From: an uncultured Bacteroidota bacterium
GTDB lineage: Bacteria; Bacteroidota; Bacteroidia; Flavobacteriales; Flavobacteriaceae
Reading direction: 5' to 3'
NCBI GenBank assembly: GCA_902535165.1
Contig: CACASE010000001.1
Coordinates: 1 to 64,000 of the forward strand
Length of the DNA stretch: 64,000 bases
Shown here: positions 54,681-64,000 of the stretch, piece after piece
Layout: every line of letters begins with the position of its first letter
How positions within the stretch are numbered: the first letter of the stretch is position 1
The notes under the pieces: generated by a model
Seen by the model: the letters and a program-made list of their open reading frames with translations, nothing else
The model's database searches: none
Told to the model about the DNA's origin: nothing
Translations under genes and position numbers: made by a program

Positions 54681-55676
54681 ATGAGACAAACTAAATTTAT
54701 TTTAACAATATCCATAATCTTTTTTGGATTTGAAATCTATAGTCAACAAAACAAAGGTAAAGTTTCTACTAGGGTTTATTGGAATTTTAATAAAGATTTT
54801 TCCAATGATGCTTTGAAGAAAAATGCTTTTGAAATAAAAAGAGCATACTTTGGATATGAATATAAAATCTCCGAAAAAATTTCTTCTAAGGTCACGTTCG
54901 ACATTGGTAAAAATAACTCAGGGAGTGATTACACTGCTTTTCTAAAAATAGCTCAACTGGATTGGAAAGTTAAAAATAATTTCAAGTTAAGTTTAGGTAT
55001 GATTGGAAACAAACAATTCAAGTATCAAGAATCCATTTGGAGATATAGATATATGTACAAAACTTTTCAAGACGAAAACAAATTTGGAAGCAGTGCAGAT
55101 TTAGGAGTTAATGCTGAAATTAAACTATCTGAAAAAATTGATTTAAACTTGTTTGCATTGAATGGTGAAGGATATAAAAATGTTCAAGATGATAATGGAT
55201 TTATAAAAATTGGAGGAAATTTAATATATGTATTTAACAATGGACTTTCAGCAAAAATATATTATGACTCACAATCATCAGTTGATAATTTTAACCTCGT
55301 TAATACAGGATATTTTATAGGATATGAAAAAAAGAACACTAGAGTTGGATTAGAGTACAATGAGATGTTAAATGGAAAAACATATAAAGATCCTTTTAGT
55401 GACCACAACCTATCAGGATTTTCGGGGTATGTCTCACAAAATTTATCTAAAAATTCAAATATTTTTTTCAGATATGACTCTTTAATATCAAACACACTTG
55501 ATGGAGCCACTGAGAATTGGAACTTGGGGAAAGATGGTAAGCTTATAATCTTGGGATACGAGCACCTAGTCACTAAAGGATTTAAGCTCAATTTAAATTA
55601 TAGAAACTATAATTACACTGATAATTCAATTAATAATAAATCTATGGTATTTATAAATGCTGAAATAAAAATATAA
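54681..55676 (+). CDS. outer-membrane porin (phosphate-selective type)
   Basis: A 331-residue exported barrel (signal ends EIYSQ). The pattern AFEIKRAYFGYEYKISEKIS followed by SSKVTFDIGK and LSLGMIGNKQFKYQESIW is common to OprO/OprP-like porins of Bacteroidota, and the C-terminal strand ends VFINAEIKI. Two bases separate it from the PiT transporter, which argues strongly for phosphate uptake across the outer membrane. Confidence 0.8.
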   Translation: MRQTKFILTISIIFFGFEIYSQQNKGKVSTRVYWNFNKDFSNDALKKNAFEIKRAYFGYEYKISEKISSKVTFDIGKNNSGSDYTAFLKIAQLDWKVKNNFKLSLGMIGNKQFKYQESIWRYRYMYKTFQDENKFGSSADLGVNAEIKLSEKIDLNLFALNGEGYKNVQDDNGFIKIGGNLIYVFNNGLSAKIYYDSQSSVDNFNLVNTGYFIGYEKKNTRVGLEYNEMLNGKTYKDPFSDHNLSGFSGYVSQNLSKNSNIFFRYDSLISNTLDGATENWNLGKDGKLIILGYEHLVTKGFKLNLNYRNYNYTDNSINNKSMVFINAEIKI

Positions 55677-55678
55677 TT

Positions 55679-58003
55679 ATGAACTTACTTAACTTTCAAT
55701 TACTTTTAGGAAACGATATACTAACAAACTTCGTTGATAATATTGATGTATATTTTATAATGATTGTCGCATTAGCTTTTTTAGCTATTGGTGATCTTGT
55801 TGTTGGTGTAAGTAATGATGCAGTAAATTTTTTAAATTCAGCGCTAGGCTCAAAGGCAATTTCTGTTAGAAAAATTATGATACTAGCTAGTTTGGGAGTA
55901 TTAGTTGGTTCTGTATTTTCAAGTGGAATGATGGAGGTTGCCAGAAAAGGAATTTTTAATCCTGAAATGTTATTGTTTTCTGAAATCATGATAATATTTA
56001 TGGCCGTTATGATTACGGATATATTATTATTAGATTTTTTCAACACTTTGGGTCTTCCAACCTCTACAACTGTATCTATTGTTTTTGAATTGTTGGGAGC
56101 TGCTGTTGCAGTTTCACTAATAAAAATATCTGGTCTTGGAAGTGAATTCGGTGATTTAGTAAATTATATAAATGTTGAAAAAGCATCCCAAATTATACTT
56201 GGAATTTTGCTCTCTGTTTTTATTGCATTTTCCATTGGAGCATTAGTTCAATTTATTGCAAGAACATTATTGTCATATAACTATGAACAAAAATCTAAGT
56301 GGGTTGGTTCTGTTTTTGGAGGAGTAGCTTTAACCTCAATTTCATACTTCATATTGATGAAAGGAATAAAAGGGACATCTTTTGCAAAAGAGAGCTACGA
56401 TCTGTTGGATGGAGCAACAATATCCTCTTTCTTAGAGACAGAAGTGTTTATGATATCACTAGTAAGTTTTGTTTTATTATCATTAATATCATACATATTA
56501 ATATTTTCTTTTAGAGTAAATATTTATAAATTAATTATTGGTGTAGGTACATTTTCATTAGCTCTTGCTTTTGCAGGAAATGACTTGGTAAACTTTATTG
56601 GTGTTCCTATTGCTGCTTGGCAATCATATGAAGCTTGGGTAGCTTCGGGTGTTCCTGCAAACATGTTTTCAATGGAAGTTCTCTCAAGCAAAGTTCCAAC
56701 TCCTAATTTACTACTATTCCTAGCCGGTATGGTTATGGTTGTTACTCTTTGGATATCATCAAAAGCAAAGAAGGTGACGAAGACTGAAATTGATCTTGCA
56801 AGACAAAGAGATACAAAAGAGAGATTTCAACCAAACTTTATATCAAGAGGAATGGTTAGATTTTCATATAATCTAGCTAATTATACCTCTTTAATAGTTC
56901 CCAAAAAATTGAGAGAAAAGATTAATGCTCAATTTGAAGTTCCAGTTGTAGAAATGAGTTCTAACAAGGCTGTTGAATTACCAGCTTTTGATATGATTAG
57001 GGCATCAGTAAATATGATGGTAGCTGCAATCTTAATATCAATTGCTACTTCATTTAAATTACCATTATCAACCACTTATGTTACTTTTATGGTGGCCATG
57101 GGTACATCACTTTCTGATAGAGCATGGGGATCTGAGAGTGCTGTCTATAGAGTTGCAGGTGTATTGAATGTAATTGGAGGATGGTTCTTTACAGCATTTA
57201 TAGCATTTACCGCTGCTGGTGTTATTGCATTTTTAATACACCTTGGAGGACCAACTGCAATTGCAATTTTAATATTTACAGCCTTATTAATTTTAGGTAG
57301 AAATTATGTTTCTCACAGAAAAGAACTCGAGGAAGAAAAAAATTCTGAAGCATTAACAAAAGCTGAAAGTAAATCAATTCAAGGAGTTATTGATGAAAGC
57401 AGTAGTAATATGTCAAAAGCTTCGAAAAAAATTAAAAAGATTTATTCTCAATCAATTCAAGGACTCGCAAAAGGAGATTTAAGCGCACTAAAGAAAAATA
57501 GGAAAGCTGTTTCTAAGTATTCTGAAGAGGTTGATGACTTGAGAAATGATCTATTCTATTTCATTAAAAATCTAGATGAAGAAACTATTAAAGGTGCAAG
57601 TAATTTCTATATAAATGTTTTAGCCTATATGCAAGATATTGCAGAATCTTTACAGTACATTTCAAAGATTACGTACAAGCACATTAATAATAACCATACA
57701 AAATTAACCTTCAATCAAATAAGAGAACTACAAGAAATTGATTCGGAGTTAAATAATTTATATAATGAAATACAGTTTATTTTCTCAAACAAAAATCTTA
57801 AAGAGTTAAATAAAGTAATTGATAAAAAACAAGAACTCTATTCCTCTTTAAAAGAAAAAATTGATATTCAGATTGCTAGAACTAAAAAGGATGAATCCAG
57901 TCCAAAGAATACAACATTATACTTTAGTATTTTAATTGAGAGCAAAGATTTAGTAGAAAAAACTATGAACTTGCTAGAGATGTACACACCATCCAAATCT
58001 TAA
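55679..58003 (+). CDS. PiT phosphate transporter fused to a PhoU-like domain
   Basis: A 774-residue protein. Residues about 20-560 form a PiT family permease with the two signature regions, GDLVVGVSNDAVNFLNSALGSK (split as GVSNDAVNFLNS near residue 45) and FAGNDLVNFIGVPIAAWQS near 310, plus LPTSTTVSIVFELLGAA. Residues about 580-774 are a helical coiled region (YSEEVDDLRNDLFYFIKNLDEE, ISKITYKHINNNH) resembling PhoU. Imports inorganic phosphate; the fused domain may regulate it. In an operon with the porin. Confidence 0.88.
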   Translation: MNLLNFQLLLGNDILTNFVDNIDVYFIMIVALAFLAIGDLVVGVSNDAVNFLNSALGSKAISVRKIMILASLGVLVGSVFSSGMMEVARKGIFNPEMLLFSEIMIIFMAVMITDILLLDFFNTLGLPTSTTVSIVFELLGAAVAVSLIKISGLGSEFGDLVNYINVEKASQIILGILLSVFIAFSIGALVQFIARTLLSYNYEQKSKWVGSVFGGVALTSISYFILMKGIKGTSFAKESYDLLDGATISSFLETEVFMISLVSFVLLSLISYILIFSFRVNIYKLIIGVGTFSLALAFAGNDLVNFIGVPIAAWQSYEAWVASGVPANMFSMEVLSSKVPTPNLLLFLAGMVMVVTLWISSKAKKVTKTEIDLARQRDTKERFQPNFISRGMVRFSYNLANYTSLIVPKKLREKINAQFEVPVVEMSSNKAVELPAFDMIRASVNMMVAAILISIATSFKLPLSTTYVTFMVAMGTSLSDRAWGSESAVYRVAGVLNVIGGWFFTAFIAFTAAGVIAFLIHLGGPTAIAILIFTALLILGRNYVSHRKELEEEKNSEALTKAESKSIQGVIDESSSNMSKASKKIKKIYSQSIQGLAKGDLSALKKNRKAVSKYSEEVDDLRNDLFYFIKNLDEETIKGASNFYINVLAYMQDIAESLQYISKITYKHINNNHTKLTFNQIRELQEIDSELNNLYNEIQFIFSNKNLKELNKVIDKKQELYSSLKEKIDIQIARTKKDESSPKNTTLYFSILIESKDLVEKTMNLLEMYTPSKS

Positions 58004-58076
58004 TTCATTTAAAAAAAGAGGGTTACTTGGGCTGTCTTTTTTTTTAAGTATATTATACTTTATTTTTAAGCTTTAG

Positions 58077-58211
58077 TTTATTAAAACATTTAAAGAATCG
58101 CTAAAGATTTTAGTTGTAGATGATGATTTAGATATCATTGAAATTTTAGAGCTGTACTCAGATAAGTATGATGAGAAAATCAGCCCTGCACAATTTGAAA
58201 AGCAAGATTAA
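58077..58211 (+). pseudogene. response-regulator receiver fragment, about 44 codons
   Basis: A short frame encodes KESLKILVVDDDLDIIEILE followed by LYSDKYDEKISPAQFEKQD and a stop. The first part is the first strand, acidic pocket (VVDDD) and first helix of a REC domain, but the rest of the domain is missing, and no ATG, GTG or TTG start is in frame. It is best read as a decayed remnant left after deletion. It lies between the convergent PiT and nrdA genes. Confidence 0.6.
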
Positions 58212-58213
58212 AA

Positions 58214-60661
58214 TTAGGAACCACACATTAAGCAATCATCTCCCTCATCATTCTTGTTTTTTTCGATCATCTCCTTTAATTCTTCTGCAGTTAATGGCTC
58301 AACAGGGATTTGAGAAACGGCATCAGCAGTTGGTGGAGGTTCTGCGACAGATGCTGTTGCAGCAACCTCTTCTTTAACCTTTTCTTCTTTCTTAGTATTA
58401 TCGAGCGTAAATTTAATTGCATCTACAGCTGACTTTGTTCTTAAGTAATACATTCCAGTTTTTAAGCCTGATTTCCATGCATAAAAATGCATTGATGTTA
58501 ACTTGGCCATTGTAGCGCCTTCCATAAATAAATTTAATGACTGAGACTGATCAATGAAATATCCTCTGTGTCTAGCCATATCAATTACATCTTTCATTTT
58601 TAGTTCCCAAACTGTTCTGTAAAGCTCTTTAATATCCTCAGGAATTCCATCTATGTGTTGGATTGATCCATTTGCTTTCATTAACTCTTGCTTTAACTCT
58701 TCAGTCCACAAACCTAATTTTACAAGATCTTCTAAAAGATGTTTATTTACTACAATAAATTCACCTGAGAGAACTCTCCTTGTGTATATATTTGATGTGT
58801 AAGGCTCAAAACATTCATTGTTTCCAAGTATTTGAGCGGTTGAAGCAGTAGGCATAGGTGCAACCAATAATGAGTTTCTCACGCCATTCTTTTTAATTTC
58901 TTTTCTAAGGCCATCCCAATCCCATCTTCCGCTTAATTCATCATCCTTAATACCCCACATATTGTGTTGAAATTCACCTTTAGAAATTGGAGACCCTTTA
59001 TAAGATTTATATGCCCCTTCTTTAATTGCTTCTTCCATTGATGCGGTCAAAGCAGCAAAATAAATTGTTTCAAAAATTTCTTGGTTTAGGGTTTTTGCAT
59101 CATCGCACGTAAAAGGCATTCTTAATTTTATGAATGTATCAGCAAGACCTTGTACTCCTAATCCAATTGGTCTATGTCTGAAATTTGAATTCTCAGCTTC
59201 CTTAACTGGATAATAATTTCTATCAATTACTTTATTCAAATTCTTAGTAACTCTTTTAGTTACTTTAAATAGTTCCTTGTGGTCAAAAGAATTATTCTTA
59301 ACAAACATTGGAAGAGCAATTGATGCGAGGTTGCATACAGCAATTTCGTCTTTAGAAGTATACTCTAATATTTCAGTACAAAGATTTGAAGATCTGATTG
59401 TACCTAAGTTTTTTTGATTTGACTTTCTGTTACATGCGTCCTTGTATAACATGTACGGAGTACCAGTTTCAATTTGAGCTTCTAATATTTTTTCCCAAAG
59501 CTCTCTGGCCTTAATTGTCTTTCTTCCTTTTTGATCTTTCTCGTACTTTAAATAAAGTTTTTCAAACTCTTCACTGTGTGTATCATACAATCCGGGACAC
59601 TCGTTTGGACACATTAAAGTCCACTCTTCATTACTTTCAACTCTTTTCATGAATAAGTCTGGAATCCACATTGCATAAAACAAGTCTCTTGCTCTCATCT
59701 CCTCTTTACCATGATTTTTCTTTAATTCTAAAAAGTCAAATATATCTGAATGCCATGGCTCAATGTATATTGCAAATGATCCCTTTCGTTTTCCTCCACC
59801 TTGATCAACGTATCTAGCTGTATCATTGAAAACTCTCAACATAGGAACTATACCATTTGAAGTACCATTAGTCCCAGCTATATATGATCCCGTTGCTCTA
59901 ATATTATGTATGGACAATCCGATACCACCAGCTGATTGAGAAATTTTTGCTGTTTGCTTTAATGTATTGTATATACCATCAATGCTATCGTCCTGCATTG
60001 TCAATAAAAAACATGAGGATAGCTGTGGCTTTGGTGTTCCTGAATTAAATAATGTAGGAGTTGCATGAGTAAAATACTTTTTTGACATCAAAGTATATGT
60101 TTCAATTGCAGCGTCTAGATCATCCAAATGAATACCAATTGAAACCCTCATCAACATATGTTGAGGTCTCTCAACAGTAACTCCATTTAACTTTAGAAGA
60201 TATGATCTCTCAAGTGTTTTGAATCCAAAATAATCATAGTTGAAATCTCTGTTATAAATAATTGTGGAATCAAGTTTCTCAGCATTTTTCTTAATTACTT
60301 TATAAACCTCATCTGACAACAATGGAGCTTTTTTATTTGTCCTTGGATTCACATAATTATACAAATCATCCATGGTTTGTGAGAATGATTTCTTAGTGTT
60401 TTTATGAAGGTTTGAAACGGAAATTCTAGAAGCTAAATTAGCATAGTCTGGATGAGTTGTAGTCATTGTAGCAGCAACTTCTGCAGCAAGGTTATCAAGC
60501 TCTGATGTAGTTACACCATCATAGAGACCTTCAATAACTCTCATTGAAACTCTGACTGGATCCACAAGTGGGTTAAGACCATAGCAAAGCTTTTTAATTC
60601 TTGCCGTTATCTTATCAAACATTACTGGCTCCTTGTGGCCGCCTCTTTTTACTACAAACAT
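58214..60661 (-). CDS. nrdA: ribonucleoside-diphosphate reductase alpha subunit (class Ia)
   Basis: An 815-residue catalytic subunit. N-terminal ATP-cone ([21 protein letters not shown]; residues 4-90), then the barrel with [17 protein letters not shown] (first active-site Cys), [23 protein letters not shown] (middle Cys and Asn/Glu), and [21 protein letters not shown]. The C-terminus has a long Glu/Ala/Pro linker (about 755-805) and the redox CLMCGS (Cys810, Cys813). Converts NDPs to dNDPs with NrdB. Operon with nrdB, 31 bases apart. Confidence 0.96.
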   Translation of the reverse strand: MFVVKRGGHKEPVMFDKITARIKKLCYGLNPLVDPVRVSMRVIEGLYDGVTTSELDNLAAEVAATMTTTHPDYANLASRISVSNLHKNTKKSFSQTMDDLYNYVNPRTNKKAPLLSDEVYKVIKKNAEKLDSTIIYNRDFNYDYFGFKTLERSYLLKLNGVTVERPQHMLMRVSIGIHLDDLDAAIETYTLMSKKYFTHATPTLFNSGTPKPQLSSCFLLTMQDDSIDGIYNTLKQTAKISQSAGGIGLSIHNIRATGSYIAGTNGTSNGIVPMLRVFNDTARYVDQGGGKRKGSFAIYIEPWHSDIFDFLELKKNHGKEEMRARDLFYAMWIPDLFMKRVESNEEWTLMCPNECPGLYDTHSEEFEKLYLKYEKDQKGRKTIKARELWEKILEAQIETGTPYMLYKDACNRKSNQKNLGTIRSSNLCTEILEYTSKDEIAVCNLASIALPMFVKNNSFDHKELFKVTKRVTKNLNKVIDRNYYPVKEAENSNFRHRPIGLGVQGLADTFIKLRMPFTCDDAKTLNQEIFETIYFAALTASMEEAIKEGAYKSYKGSPISKGEFQHNMWGIKDDELSGRWDWDGLRKEIKKNGVRNSLLVAPMPTASTAQILGNNECFEPYTSNIYTRRVLSGEFIVVNKHLLEDLVKLGLWTEELKQELMKANGSIQHIDGIPEDIKELYRTVWELKMKDVIDMARHRGYFIDQSQSLNLFMEGATMAKLTSMHFYAWKSGLKTGMYYLRTKSAVDAIKFTLDNTKKEEKVKEEVAATASVAEPPPTADAVSQIPVEPLTAEELKEMIEKNKNDEGDDCLMCGS

Positions 60662-60692
60662 TTGGTACTAGTTGTTGTTCTTATAAATTTAA

Positions 60693-61664
60693 TTAAAAAT
60701 CTTCATCAAAACTGATCTCTTCGGATCTAGTATCATTATTTAATACTCCAGCTTTTTGATACTCCGAAACTCTTTTTTCAAAGAAGTTTGTTTTTCCTTG
60801 TAAAGAAATCATATCCATGAATTCAAATGGATTTGTTGAATTATAAACTTTATCACAGTTAAGCTCAACCAAAAGTCTATCGGTTACAAATTCAAGGTAT
60901 TGAGTCATTAGTTTTGCATTCATTCCAATTAGACTAACTGGAAGTGATTCTGTAATAAACTCTTTTTCTATATCTAATGCATCAGTCAAAATCTCAGTGA
61001 TTCTTTCTTTAGGAACTTTATTTACAAGGTGATTGTTATGCAGGTGCACGGCATAATCACAGTGTACACCTTCATCTCTTGAAATAAGTTCATTTGAAAA
61101 AGTTAAACCAGGCATTAATCCTCTTTTCTTTAACCAAAATATAGAGCAGAATGCACCTGAAAAAAAGATACCTTCAACTCCTGCAAATGCTATTAATCTT
61201 TCTGCAAATGAATCAGATTCAATCCACTTTAATGCCCAATCTGCTTTCTTTTTAATTGCTGGAAAGGTTTCGATTGCATTGAATAGTTTATCTTTTTCAG
61301 CATCGTCTTTAACATACGTATCTATCAATAATGAATAAGTTTCTGAATGAATATTTTCCATCATTATTTGAAAGCCATAGAAAAACTTGGCTTCAGAATA
61401 CTGAACCTCATTAACAAAATTCTCAGCAAGATTTTCATTAACGATTCCGTCGGATGCAGCAAAGAATGCTAAAATATGTTTGATGAAATATCTTTCATCA
61501 TCATTTAATTTTGTTTTCCAATCTGTCAAATCTTGGTGTAGGTCAATTTCTTCAGCAGTCCAAAAACTAGCTTCACATTTTTTATACCACTCCCATAAAT
61601 CGTGATGTTTAATTGGGAAGATGACAAATCTATCTTTATTTTCTTTTAAAATTGGTTCAACCAT
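60693..61664 (-). CDS. nrdB: ribonucleoside-diphosphate reductase beta subunit
   Basis: A 323-residue di-iron subunit. Iron ligands appear in [13 protein letters not shown] (Glu/Asp), [14 protein letters not shown] (Glu, His, and a probable radical Tyr), [12 protein letters not shown] (Glu) and [12 protein letters not shown] (Glu, His). The C-terminal ends EEISFDEDF, the tail that docks on NrdA. First gene of the nrdBA operon. The 208-base upstream region holds an inverted repeat AGCTTTA/TAAAGCT (61700-61737) with a 24-base spacer; no NrdR-type box is visible. Confidence 0.96.
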   Translation of the reverse strand: MVEPILKENKDRFVIFPIKHHDLWEWYKKCEASFWTAEEIDLHQDLTDWKTKLNDDERYFIKHILAFFAASDGIVNENLAENFVNEVQYSEAKFFYGFQIMMENIHSETYSLLIDTYVKDDAEKDKLFNAIETFPAIKKKADWALKWIESDSFAERLIAFAGVEGIFFSGAFCSIFWLKKRGLMPGLTFSNELISRDEGVHCDYAVHLHNNHLVNKVPKERITEILTDALDIEKEFITESLPVSLIGMNAKLMTQYLEFVTDRLLVELNCDKVYNSTNPFEFMDMISLQGKTNFFEKRVSEYQKAGVLNNDTRSEEISFDEDF

Positions 61665-61872
61665 AACGTCTAAATGTAAAAATGAATTAAATGCGATAGA
61701 GCTTTACTAAGTGTATATAGTAGCATGCAATAAAGCTTAACAAAGATTCTAAATTGTTATCAAAAAAAAAAGAATTAATTATTCACAAATTGTATTAGTT
61801 TTTAACAATTTTAAAAACTTAAATAAAAAATAAAGCGATTAATAATTTGAATTTTTATTTTCGAAAAATATT

Positions 61873-62070
61873 ATGTTAAAATATATAGGTCTTGCAATTT
61901 CCATCATTATTTTGATAATCAATTTAGTATATTTTGATTACAGTGATGCTATTTTTTCAAACGATAATAAGGTTGCGTTAATTGGAATTTTTGGGAGCTT
62001 GTGCGCTATAATACTAATCTTAATTTTAATTATTTCTGAAAAAATAAATTCAAAAATTAAAGATCAGTAA
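61873..62070 (+). CDS. small two-span membrane protein, 65 aa
   Basis: Two membrane spans (residues about 4-21 and 36-54) linked by a short acidic loop (DYSDAIFSNDNK), with a basic tail (EKINSKIKDQ). Function unknown. Starts with ATG, overlaps the convergent dCMP deaminase by 14 bases. Confidence 0.65.
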   Translation: MLKYIGLAISIIILIINLVYFDYSDAIFSNDNKVALIGIFGSLCAIILILILIISEKINSKIKDQ

Positions 62071-62482
62071 TTTGATCAACTTGAACCCCAGCATTAATCA
62101 AAAAATCTAATCCAGATCTGTCTTTATATTCATTAATGTAGACTACTCGCTTAATGCCGGATTGAAAAATCAACTTACTACATTCCGTACATGGTGACAA
62201 AGTAACATAAAGGGTTGCTCCAATACTGGATTGAGTTGAAGCTGCAACTTTCATAATTGCATTTGCCTCAGCATGTAAAACATACCACTTGGTATACCCC
62301 TCATCATCTTCACAATTATTATCCAGTCCAGTTGGGGTTCCATTATATCCGTCAGAAATAATCATTCGGTCCTTAACGATTAAAGCTCCTACTTGTCTTC
62401 TTTTACAATAAGATAACTTAGCCCATTCACTGGCCATTTTTAAATAAGCCTTATCGTACTTTAATTGTTTTTTATCAATCAT
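62057..62482 (-). CDS. dCMP deaminase family protein
   Basis: About 141 residues from ATG 62482 (MIDKKQLKYDKAYL); an upstream in-frame ATG at 62518 overlaps hupE and is less likely. Zinc site HAE (His70, Glu72) and PCTEC (Cys98, Cys101), with the second metal or substrate region NGTPTGLDNNCEDDEGY. Converts dCMP to dUMP for thymidylate synthesis. Last of three genes read from the minus strand (dnaJ-like, hupE, deaminase). Confidence 0.92.
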   Translation of the reverse strand: MIDKKQLKYDKAYLKMASEWAKLSYCKRRQVGALIVKDRMIISDGYNGTPTGLDNNCEDDEGYTKWYVLHAEANAIMKVAASTQSSIGATLYVTLSPCTECSKLIFQSGIKRVVYINEYKDRSGLDFLINAGVQVDQITDL

Positions 62483-62487
62483 TATTT

Positions 62488-63057
62488 CTAAATAAATATT
62501 AATATAGTTAATAAACAAACTATAATTGAAATTAATCGAACGTAATTTTTTCTAAAGCCAGGATTGATTAAAAATAAAATTGAGTTCAAAATCAAAATTG
62601 AAGTTGCTATTAAAATTTGTGCTGTTTCAACACCAAATGAAAAACCAATCAATGCTACTAGATCGACACCATCGTTGAATGTTATTTGATTAAAAAAGTT
62701 TGCAAAACCAAATCCGTGAATTAATCCAAAAAATAAAGCAATTAGAATTGTTAAATAACTGATTTTTTGAGTGGACTTTAAAAAAAATAGATTTGTTAGA
62801 GCAGAAATAATTATAGTTACTGGAATTAAAAACTCAATAATGTCGGAGTTTGGTTTATATATACTGTATGATGAAATTACTAAAGACATTGAATGGCCAA
62901 TTGTAAAAAAAGTAACAATCCAAAATAATTTTTTCCAACTTTTAAATGAGTACACAACTGAAATTGAAACAAGAAATAGCAAATGATCATAAGCACCTAT
63001 GTCCATTATATGACTAAATCCAATTTCTAAATAAAAGATGATTTGATCTAAATTCAT
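62488..63057 (-). CDS. HupE/UreJ family membrane protein
   Basis: A 189-residue protein with about six membrane spans. Signature pieces are GAYDHLLFLVSIS, FFTIGHSMSLVI, GLIHGFGFANFF and IGFSFGVETAQI, with conserved His and Glu that could bind nickel or cobalt. The family is linked to nickel uptake, but Bacteroidota copies are general. It overlaps the TerB-DnaJ gene by four bases. Confidence 0.88.
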   Translation of the reverse strand: MNLDQIIFYLEIGFSHIMDIGAYDHLLFLVSISVVYSFKSWKKLFWIVTFFTIGHSMSLVISSYSIYKPNSDIIEFLIPVTIIISALTNLFFLKSTQKISYLTILIALFFGLIHGFGFANFFNQITFNDGVDLVALIGFSFGVETAQILIATSILILNSILFLINPGFRKNYVRLISIIVCLLTILIFI

Positions 63058-63755
63058 ATTCCTCTTTGTTTTTTGATGTTTTCATATGCAGCTTGAATTT
63101 TAGAAAATTTTTCCTTTGCTGCCTTTACATAAACTTCTCCTAAATTTTGAACTTTATCAGGATGATGTTTTTTTGCTAATTCTCTGTAAGCTTTTTTCAA
63201 TTCATCATTAGTACAGTTTTTATCAATCTCTAAAATTTTATAATCAGAATCAGAAGATTTAAAGAACATCGCTTTAATACTTTCAAAATCTATTCTTGAA
63301 ATATTTAAATATCTAGTGAATTCTAGCAACTTCTCAATTTCACTTTTTGAAACATTTCCATCAGCCTTAGCAATATTAAAAAGAAAATGAATCAATTGAA
63401 GGCGCGTCCCATAAGTTGTTCTCCTTAAAAAAAAACTACATATTTTTTCAGCAGAAATATTTCTTTTATCAATATTATTATTGAACTGTTTAAATAAAAC
63501 TTCGGCTCTCGCTTGACCATATATTGAAATAAAATAATTTCTTACATATTGAAGTTCCTTTTGGGAAACATTTCCATCTGATTTAATTAAGATGGATGCT
63601 AAAGCCAATAGATTTAACTCAAACTCCTTTTTAATATTGTTTCTAATTTTTATGAAACTATTTTTATCTATTTGATGTCCAATAAATAAACCGATAAAAA
63701 ATCCTGGTAACCTAAAAATATAAAACCCAATAATTCCTAAAATCCACTTATACAT
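63054..63755 (-). CDS. DjlA-like TerB and DnaJ domain protein
   Basis: A 233-residue protein. An N-terminal membrane segment (ILGIIGFYIFRLPGFFIGLFIG; residues about 4-25), a TerB-like helical domain (about 40-160, with LIKSDGNVSQKEL and IAKADGNVSKSEIEKL repeating the acidic pattern) and a C-terminal J domain (about 168-233) with KKHHPDK. It is the layout of DjlA, a co-chaperone for DnaK at the membrane. Start of the three-gene minus-strand unit. Confidence 0.9.
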   Translation of the reverse strand: MYKWILGIIGFYIFRLPGFFIGLFIGHQIDKNSFIKIRNNIKKEFELNLLALASILIKSDGNVSQKELQYVRNYFISIYGQARAEVLFKQFNNNIDKRNISAEKICSFFLRRTTYGTRLQLIHFLFNIAKADGNVSKSEIEKLLEFTRYLNISRIDFESIKAMFFKSSDSDYKILEIDKNCTNDELKKAYRELAKKHHPDKVQNLGEVYVKAAKEKFSKIQAAYENIKKQRGI

Positions 63756-63799
63756 GATATGATATTCAAATTTACAAATGTCAATTAATAGTTCTTTAT

Positions 63800-63807
63800 T
63801 ATATTTG
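63800..63807 (+). promoter_or_regulatory. -7 element upstream of the bacilliredoxin gene
   Basis: TATATTTG is an exact TAnnTTTG match 13 bases before the ATG. No -33 element is recognisable at the usual spacing, so it is a partial promoter call. Confidence 0.4.
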
Positions 63808-63820
63808 AAAAAATAAAATT

Positions 63821-64000
63821 ATGTATCCAGAAGAAGTAGTAAAACCAATGAAATTAGAATTAACATCTAATGGATTTGTTGAATTATCAAATGATGATGA
63901 TATCAAAAAATTAATTGATGATGATACATCAGTGATAATGGTAAATTCTGTTTGTGGTTGTGCTGCAGCAAATGCTAGACCAGGTGTTATAATGTCATTA
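63821..64000 (+). CDS. BrxA/BrxB family bacilliredoxin (3' end off window)
   Basis: Sixty codons are visible from an ATG to the window edge. The segment VNSVCGCAAANARPG is the CGC active site of YphP/YqiW-type bacilliredoxins, which in Bacillus remove bacillithiol from proteins. Many Bacteroidota also have bacillithiol-like thiols, so the role is plausible. The rest of the thioredoxin-like fold is missing. Confidence 0.92.
   Translation, partial: MYPEEVVKPMKLELTSNGFVELSNDDDIKKLIDDDTSVIMVNSVCGCAAANARPGVIMSL

Noticed and set aside
55262..55591. A 109-residue frame antisense to the porin gene
   Set aside because: Fully inside a supported gene on the other strand, without signal peptide or recognisable motif.
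55696..56046. A 116-residue frame antisense to the PiT gene
   Set aside because: It is a mirror of the permease coding sequence with no independent family features.
58010..58055. Terminator after the PiT gene
   Set aside because: An A-rich to T-rich stem can be drawn around a 15-base loop, but it has almost no G-C pairs, so I do not call it.
61700..61737. Inverted repeat AGCTTTA/TAAAGCT upstream of nrdB as an NrdR box
   Set aside because: Seven-base arms with a 24-base spacer do not resemble the paired NrdR sites, and such repeats are expected by chance at this base composition.

Overview
This window is AT-rich chromosomal DNA (roughly 70% A+T by eye) from a member of the Bacteroidota, most probably a marine Flavobacteriia lineage with a compact genome. 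The evidence is a PorP/SprF-family type IX secretion protein, many short lipoboxes ending in SC or AC, DUF6090 and DUF6607 family proteins, a carboxypeptidase-regulatory-domain TonB receptor, sulfatases, a cry-DASH flavoprotein, class Ia ribonucleotide reductase ending in CLMCGS, TAnnTTTG-type -7 elements, and no Shine-Dalgarno-like starts. Genes are tightly packed, often overlap by 1 to 14 bases, and change strand often. I see no insertion sequence, prophage, integrase or CRISPR array.

Layout. 1-7200 is a glycan-degrading locus: sulfatase, YdjC-type deacetylase, GH29 fucosidase, SGNH esterase and GH33 sialidase, with a conserved 64-residue protein between. 7260-16800 mixes secreted and membrane proteins with an indoleamine dioxygenase / DUF2256 / cry-DASH operon, an RNase H-like plus histone-deacetylase-like pair, and MerC. 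16800-24000 holds an oligopeptidase B-like lipoprotein, a Bax-inhibitor-1 protein with an insertion, and a four-gene overlapping operon (M81 MlrC-like, OsmC, cupin, SDR). 23900-26200 is an ABC transporter whose permease carries a His/Asp/Glu tandem repeat, followed by a small secreted protein. 26200-34100 has GalM, an outer-membrane barrel, a DPP-IV-like peptidase and a probable copper operon (TonB receptor, HMA protein, PepSY protein). 34357-40597 is a one-strand run of sulfatase, two CE1-like esterases and a DPP-IV-like peptidase. A short Cys-rich metallothionein-like peptide lies just beyond it at about 40.7 kb.

40768-64000 is mostly housekeeping: diacylglycerol kinase, tRNA-Asn, RseP, SCO plus a P19/Tp34-like metal protein, TPR lipoprotein, lipoprotein RidA, ZIP transporter, prenyl synthase, AspS, TadA, dGTPase, an outer-membrane porin with a PiT-PhoU phosphate transporter, a decayed response-regulator fragment, NrdA/NrdB, dCMP deaminase, HupE and a TerB-DnaJ protein. 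The window ends inside a bacilliredoxin gene.

Themes. Metal handling recurs (MerC, His-rich ABC permease, HMA/TonB/PepSY, metallothionein-like peptide, SCO/P19, ZIP). Glycan and protein scavenging is the second theme (two sulfatases, fucosidase, sialidase, several esterases, three S9 peptidases), but no SusC/SusD pair is inside the window. Three genes were found by direct reading and are easily missed: the 44-residue membrane peptide at 1084-1218, the DUF2256 gene at 12333-12458 and the metallothionein-like gene at 40631-40738.
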